Assembly: GCA_002364755.1 (NCBI GenBank)
Contig: DEZI01000016.1
Coordinates: 6,786 to 23,959 of the forward strand
Source: Stenotrophomonas maltophilia
Lineage (GTDB): Bacteria; Pseudomonadota; Gammaproteobacteria; Xanthomonadales; Xanthomonadaceae
Reading direction: 5' to 3'
DNA length: 17,174 bases
Positions 14,530 through 17,174 of the stretch are shown piece after piece (position 1 is the first letter of the stretch; each line of letters starts with the position of its first letter). Both the position numbers and the translations under genes were made by a program. The notes under the pieces are model-generated. The model had not been told where the DNA came from. It saw only the letters and a program-made list of their open reading frames with translations, and did not search any database.

Positions 14530-14961
14530 ATGCGCCGCCTGATCCAGTTCCTGATGTGCTCCCTGCTGCTGGTCAGTGCCGTGGCCGGTGCCGCTGCCGA
14601 CGACCTCACCCGCAAGCAGCGCAAGCTGCTGGAAGAGACCCAGATCGCCTACGGCGCCACCATCCGCTGGGGCAGCATGGACGATGCCATTGCCTACCTG
14701 GACCCGGAGCTGCGCAAGGAAAAGCCGCCCACCGAGTTCGAGCTCAACCGTTACGCGCAGCTGCGCGTGTCCTCCTACCGCGAGCGCAGCAGCGCCTCGC
14801 TGGACGGTGGCCAGGTCGAGCGCCGGGTGGAAATCGGGGTGATCAACCAGAATACCCAGGCCGAGCGCACCGTGGTGGTGGTCGAGCGCTGGCGCTGGGA
14901 CCCGGAAGCCAAGCGCTGGTGGCAGGCGGCCGGCCTGCCGGACCTGTGGAAGGGGCAGTGA
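14530..14961 (+). CDS. Small exported protein of unknown function
   Basis: Predicted 143-residue precursor. A clear Sec signal peptide (MRRLIQFLMCSLLLVSAVAGAAA, cleavage near 23) is followed by a charged mature domain of about 120 residues. The mature part begins with a helix (LTRKQRKLLEETQIAYG), contains a possible ligand-fold core (AIAYLDPELRKE) and ends with Trp-rich strands (VVVVERWRWDPEAKRWW, LPDLWKGQ). The layout is reminiscent of small periplasmic NTF2-like proteins, but this is a weak impression and no family is assigned. GGGGAAA lies about nine bases before the ATG. It follows the thioesterase by 32 bases and precedes the rhodanese by 57, so it may belong to one transcript with either. 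Confidence 0.85.
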   Translation: MRRLIQFLMCSLLLVSAVAGAAADDLTRKQRKLLEETQIAYGATIRWGSMDDAIAYLDPELRKEKPPTEFELNRYAQLRVSSYRERSSASLDGGQVERRVEIGVINQNTQAERTVVVVERWRWDPEAKRWWQAAGLPDLWKGQ

Positions 14962-14988
14962 CGGGCCCCCTGCGGCTTGTGCGACAAT
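14959..14988 (+). promoter_or_regulatory. Weak candidate promoter before the rhodanese gene
   Basis: GTGACG (14959-14964) and GACAAT (14983-14988), 18 bases apart, each match four of six sigma70 positions and would start a transcript about 25 bases before the GTG at 15019. The -35 overlaps the stop codon of the preceding gene. Low confidence. Confidence 0.2.
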
Positions 14989-15018
14989 CGGCGCCCACTT
15001 GATCGACCCGTGACCTGA

Positions 15019-15456
15019 GTGAATTACGAAGAGTTGCTGGCCTTTGCAGGCCGAAACCCGATGCTGTCCGCGGCCCTGGTCGGCCTGACCGTGGCCCTCA
15101 TCGTCACCGAAACCCGCCGCCTGTTCCGGGGCTACAAGGGCATCAAGCCGGCCGAGCTGACCCACCTGATGAATGCTGGTGGCGCGGTCGTGGTCGATCT
15201 GTCGCCCAGCGCTGACTTTGAAAAGGGCCACATCGCCGGCAGCCGCAGCGCGCAAGCCAGCGCCTTCAACGCCGAGCACAAGCTGGTGGCCAACGCCAAG
15301 CAGAGCCCGGTGGTGCTGGTGTGCCGCAGCGGCAACGCATCGGAAACCGCCGCCAAGACGCTGAAGAAGGCTGGTTTCGAGAAGGTCTTCGTGCTGGAAG
15401 GCGGCATTCCCGCCTGGCAGCAGGCCGAATTGCCGCTGGTCAAGGGCCGCAACTGA
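15019..15456 (+). CDS. yibN: Membrane-anchored rhodanese-domain protein (YibN-like)
   Basis: Predicted 145-residue protein with one N-terminal membrane helix (about 15-32, PMLSAALVGLTVALIVTE) and a single rhodanese domain (about 42-140). The active-site loop VCRSGNAS holds the persulfide-forming Cys 102; AVVVDLSPSADFEKGHIAGS and VFVLEGGIPAWQQA are the flanking family motifs. It may move sulfane sulfur, but the substrate of this family is not settled. The start is GTG at 15019; no in-frame ATG exists before residue 15, and residues 1-14 (MNYEELLAFAGRNP) match the typical YibN N-terminus. Length equals E. coli YibN (143). It lies directly upstream of secB and gpsA, as in E. coli yibN-grxC-secB-gpsA, but without grxC. 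Confidence 0.9.
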   Translation: MNYEELLAFAGRNPMLSAALVGLTVALIVTETRRLFRGYKGIKPAELTHLMNAGGAVVVDLSPSADFEKGHIAGSRSAQASAFNAEHKLVANAKQSPVVLVCRSGNASETAAKTLKKAGFEKVFVLEGGIPAWQQAELPLVKGRN

Positions 15457-15555
15457 TTGCAGGGGATAGCGGAACTGGCCTTGTATGGGCCTGCCGCCGC
15501 CCCCAACCCTGTAGTTCGACACTCGTTTTCATTGCATTCATTGGAGTTACTGGAA

Positions 15556-16074
15556 ATGTCCGAAGAGACCACCAACGGCGCCGTTGCGCCGGCCGATGCC
15601 GCCACCGGCCCCGCCTTCACCGTCGAGAAGATCTACGTCAAGGACGTTTCCTTCGAGTCGCCGAATGCGCCGACCATCTTCAATGACCAGGTGCAGCCGG
15701 AACTGCAGCTCAACCTGAACCAGCAGGTGCAGCGCCTGGGCGAGAACGCCTTCGAAGTCGTGCTGGCCGTCACCCTGACCTGCCAGGCCGGTGAGCGCAC
15801 CGCCTACGTGGCCGAAGTGAAGCAGGCCGGCGTGTTCGGCCTGGTCGGCCTGGACCCGCAGTCCATCGACGTGCTGCTCGGCACCCAGTGCCCGAACATC
15901 CTGTTCCCGTACGTGCGCCAGCTGGTCAGCGATCTGATCCAGGCCGGCGGCTTCCCGCCGTTCTTCCTGCAGCCGATCAACTTCGAAGGCCTGTACGCAG
16001 AAACCCTGCGCCAGCGCCAGGAGCAGGGCGACGCACCGTCGCTGGCTGACTCCGAGCCGGCCGGCAACGCCTGA
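15556..16074 (+). CDS. secB: Protein-export chaperone SecB
   Basis: Predicted 172-residue cytosolic chaperone that keeps preproteins unfolded and delivers them to SecA. The family signature is plain: FTVEKIYVKDVSFESPNAP near 21-39, the beta-sheet core (QPELQLNLNQQVQRLGENAF, VVLAVTLTCQ), and PNILFPYVRQLVSDLIQAGGFPP followed by FFLQPINFEGLY. Compared with E. coli SecB (155) it has a longer Ala-rich N-terminus and an acidic tail (SLADSEPAGNA), a tail being the part that binds the SecA zinc domain in the family. ATG 15556 has GGAG nine bases upstream; the open frame before it is not protein-like. The 99-base leader after the rhodanese gene shows no clear promoter. gpsA follows after 20 bases. Confidence 0.97.
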   Translation: MSEETTNGAVAPADAATGPAFTVEKIYVKDVSFESPNAPTIFNDQVQPELQLNLNQQVQRLGENAFEVVLAVTLTCQAGERTAYVAEVKQAGVFGLVGLDPQSIDVLLGTQCPNILFPYVRQLVSDLIQAGGFPPFFLQPINFEGLYAETLRQRQEQGDAPSLADSEPAGNA

Positions 16075-16094
16075 TCCCCGCCGCGACGTCACGG

Positions 16095-17120
16095 ATGAGC
16101 ACTACCGCTGACAAGATCGCCGTGCTGGGCGCGGGTTCCTGGGGAACCGCGCTGGCCACCCTGCTCGCCCGGCACGGTCACCCGACCGTGCTGTGGGGGC
16201 GCGATGCCGCCGTGGTCGAAGCCATCGACCAGCGCAACGAGAACCCGCGTTACCTGCCGGGCATCCCGCTGCCGGAAAGCCTGCGTGCGACCACCGACAT
16301 GGCGGCCGCCGTGCGCGATGCCGCCTGGGTGCTGGTGGTGACCCCGTCGCACGCGTTCAACGAAACCGTGCGTGCGCTGGCACCGCTGCGTCCGGCTGGT
16401 GCCGGCGTGGCGTGGGCCACCAAGGGTTTTGAACCCGGTTCGGGCCGCTTCCTGCATGAAGTGGCGCGCGAGATCCTGGGTGACGACGTGCCGCTGGCCG
16501 TGGTCACCGGGCCGTCGTTCGCCAAGGAAGTGACCCTGGGCCTGCCCACCGCCATCACCGTGCACGGCGACGTGCCGGAGTTCGCGCAGACCGTGGCCGA
16601 AGCCATGCATGGCCCGGCGTTCCGCGCCTATACGGGCGATGACATGGTGGGTGCCGAGCTGGGCGGCGCGATGAAGAACGTGCTGGCCGTGGCCACCGGT
16701 GTGGCCGATGGCATGCAGCTGGGCCTGAACGCCCGTGCCGGCCTGATCACGCGTGGCCTAAACGAGATGCTGCGGCTTGCCGCCGCCATTGGTGCCAAGC
16801 CGGAAACCCTGATGGGTCTGGCTGGCCTGGGCGACCTGGTGCTGACCTGCACCGGCGACCTGTCGCGTAACCGCCGCCTCGGCCTTGCCCTGGGCCGCGG
16901 GCAGACGCTGCAGGATGCCGTGCGCGAAATCGGCCAGGTGGTGGAATCGGTGCAGACCGCCGACGAAGTGATGCGACAGGCACGCCGCCATGGCATCGAC
17001 CTGCCGATCTCTGATCGCGTGCGTGCCGTGCTGCACGGCGAGCAGACGCCTGCAGAAGGCCTGCGCGCCCTGCTGGCGCGGGAACAGAAACCGGAATACC
17101 CGGACACGCTGTTCAAGTGA
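16095..17120 (+). CDS. gpsA: Glycerol-3-phosphate dehydrogenase [NAD(P)+]
   Basis: Predicted 341-residue cytoplasmic enzyme that reduces dihydroxyacetone phosphate to sn-glycerol 3-phosphate for phospholipid synthesis. The N-terminal Rossmann motif GAGSWG (12-17) binds NAD(P)H; VTPSHAF and TKGFEP line the cofactor site. In the C-terminal domain, GGAMKNVLAVATGVADG carries the catalytic Lys 194 and GLGDLVLTCTGDLSRNRRLG binds the phosphate. Length matches E. coli GpsA (339) and no key residue is missing. ATG 16095 lies 20 bases after the secB stop with only a weak RBS, suggesting coupling to secB. The secB-gpsA order is conserved in many gammaproteobacteria and links export and membrane lipid supply in one transcript. 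Confidence 0.97.
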   Translation: MSTTADKIAVLGAGSWGTALATLLARHGHPTVLWGRDAAVVEAIDQRNENPRYLPGIPLPESLRATTDMAAAVRDAAWVLVVTPSHAFNETVRALAPLRPAGAGVAWATKGFEPGSGRFLHEVAREILGDDVPLAVVTGPSFAKEVTLGLPTAITVHGDVPEFAQTVAEAMHGPAFRAYTGDDMVGAELGGAMKNVLAVATGVADGMQLGLNARAGLITRGLNEMLRLAAAIGAKPETLMGLAGLGDLVLTCTGDLSRNRRLGLALGRGQTLQDAVREIGQVVESVQTADEVMRQARRHGIDLPISDRVRAVLHGEQTPAEGLRALLAREQKPEYPDTLFK

Positions 17121-17174
17121 ATCGAAAAACCCCGGCCACGCGCCGTAATGCCGTTCACTTAAGCAGCTGAGCCA
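17121..17174. other. Truncated intergenic tail after gpsA
   Basis: The last 54 bases hold no gene that can be supported. AAGTGAA over the gpsA stop (17115-17121) and TTCACTT at 17154-17160 are a 7-bp inverted repeat, too short and widely spaced to call a terminator. The window ends here, so a repeat or promoter may be cut off. Confidence 0.4.

Noticed and set aside
17115..17160. Inverted AAGTGAA/TTCACTT as a gpsA terminator
   Set aside because: Only seven base pairs separated by 32 bases and no T tract; likely chance or a cut-off repeat at the window edge.

Overview
The window is GC-rich, densely coded gammaproteobacterial chromosome, most likely from Stenotrophomonas (Xanthomonadaceae). Three things point there: stem-loop repeats that begin with the tetranucleotide GTAG (SMAG-type elements, known from S. 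maltophilia), the local gene content (tandem periplasmic Cu/Zn superoxide dismutases, hemD-hemX-hemY, rhodanese-secB-gpsA), and several genes whose start codon follows a -10-like hexamer so closely that leaderless transcription is likely. I found no tRNA, rRNA, CRISPR array, insertion sequence or prophage. All calls come from reading the sequence; no database search was run.

Layout. Positions 1-1614 hold mltA (lytic transglycosylase lipoprotein) and a small acidic protein of unknown function, separated by an 18-bp imperfect palindrome. Positions 1637-3765 hold a SMAG stem-loop, a near-palindromic site that closely resembles the Zur operator, and a TonB-dependent outer-membrane receptor; together these suggest a zinc-repressed zinc or metallophore receptor. 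Positions 3788-4430 (minus strand) hold a higBA toxin-antitoxin pair with a repeat-bearing promoter. It converges on the receptor gene and is divergent from ntrBC (4519-7021), the nitrogen two-component system, whose start region carries an NtrC-type box. Two tandem sodC lipoprotein genes follow (7116-8349), closed by a perfect inverted pair of SMAG elements.

Positions 8455-9342 (minus) encode a conserved-looking protein I do not recognise, divergent from a FadI-type thiolase (9451-10731). A strong bidirectional terminator separates the thiolase from the convergent hemD-hemX-hemY cluster (10823-13995, minus). The hemD-hemX spacer can form two hairpins, one of which would cover the hemX ribosome binding site. 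Divergent from hemD, on the plus strand, run a YiiD_C-like thioesterase, a small exported protein, a membrane-anchored rhodanese (yibN-like), secB and gpsA. The last three match the enterobacterial yibN-grxC-secB-gpsA order but lack grxC.

Functionally this is mostly housekeeping: cell-wall turnover, nitrogen sensing, periplasmic superoxide defence, fatty-acid oxidation, haem synthesis, preprotein export and phospholipid precursor synthesis. The accessory parts are higBA, the repeats and perhaps the receptor. I see no clear undescribed multi-gene system. The most interesting signals are regulatory: the Zur-like operator, the NtrC box embedded in the ntrB start region, the possible occlusion of the hemX ribosome binding site, and the recurrent leaderless start geometry.
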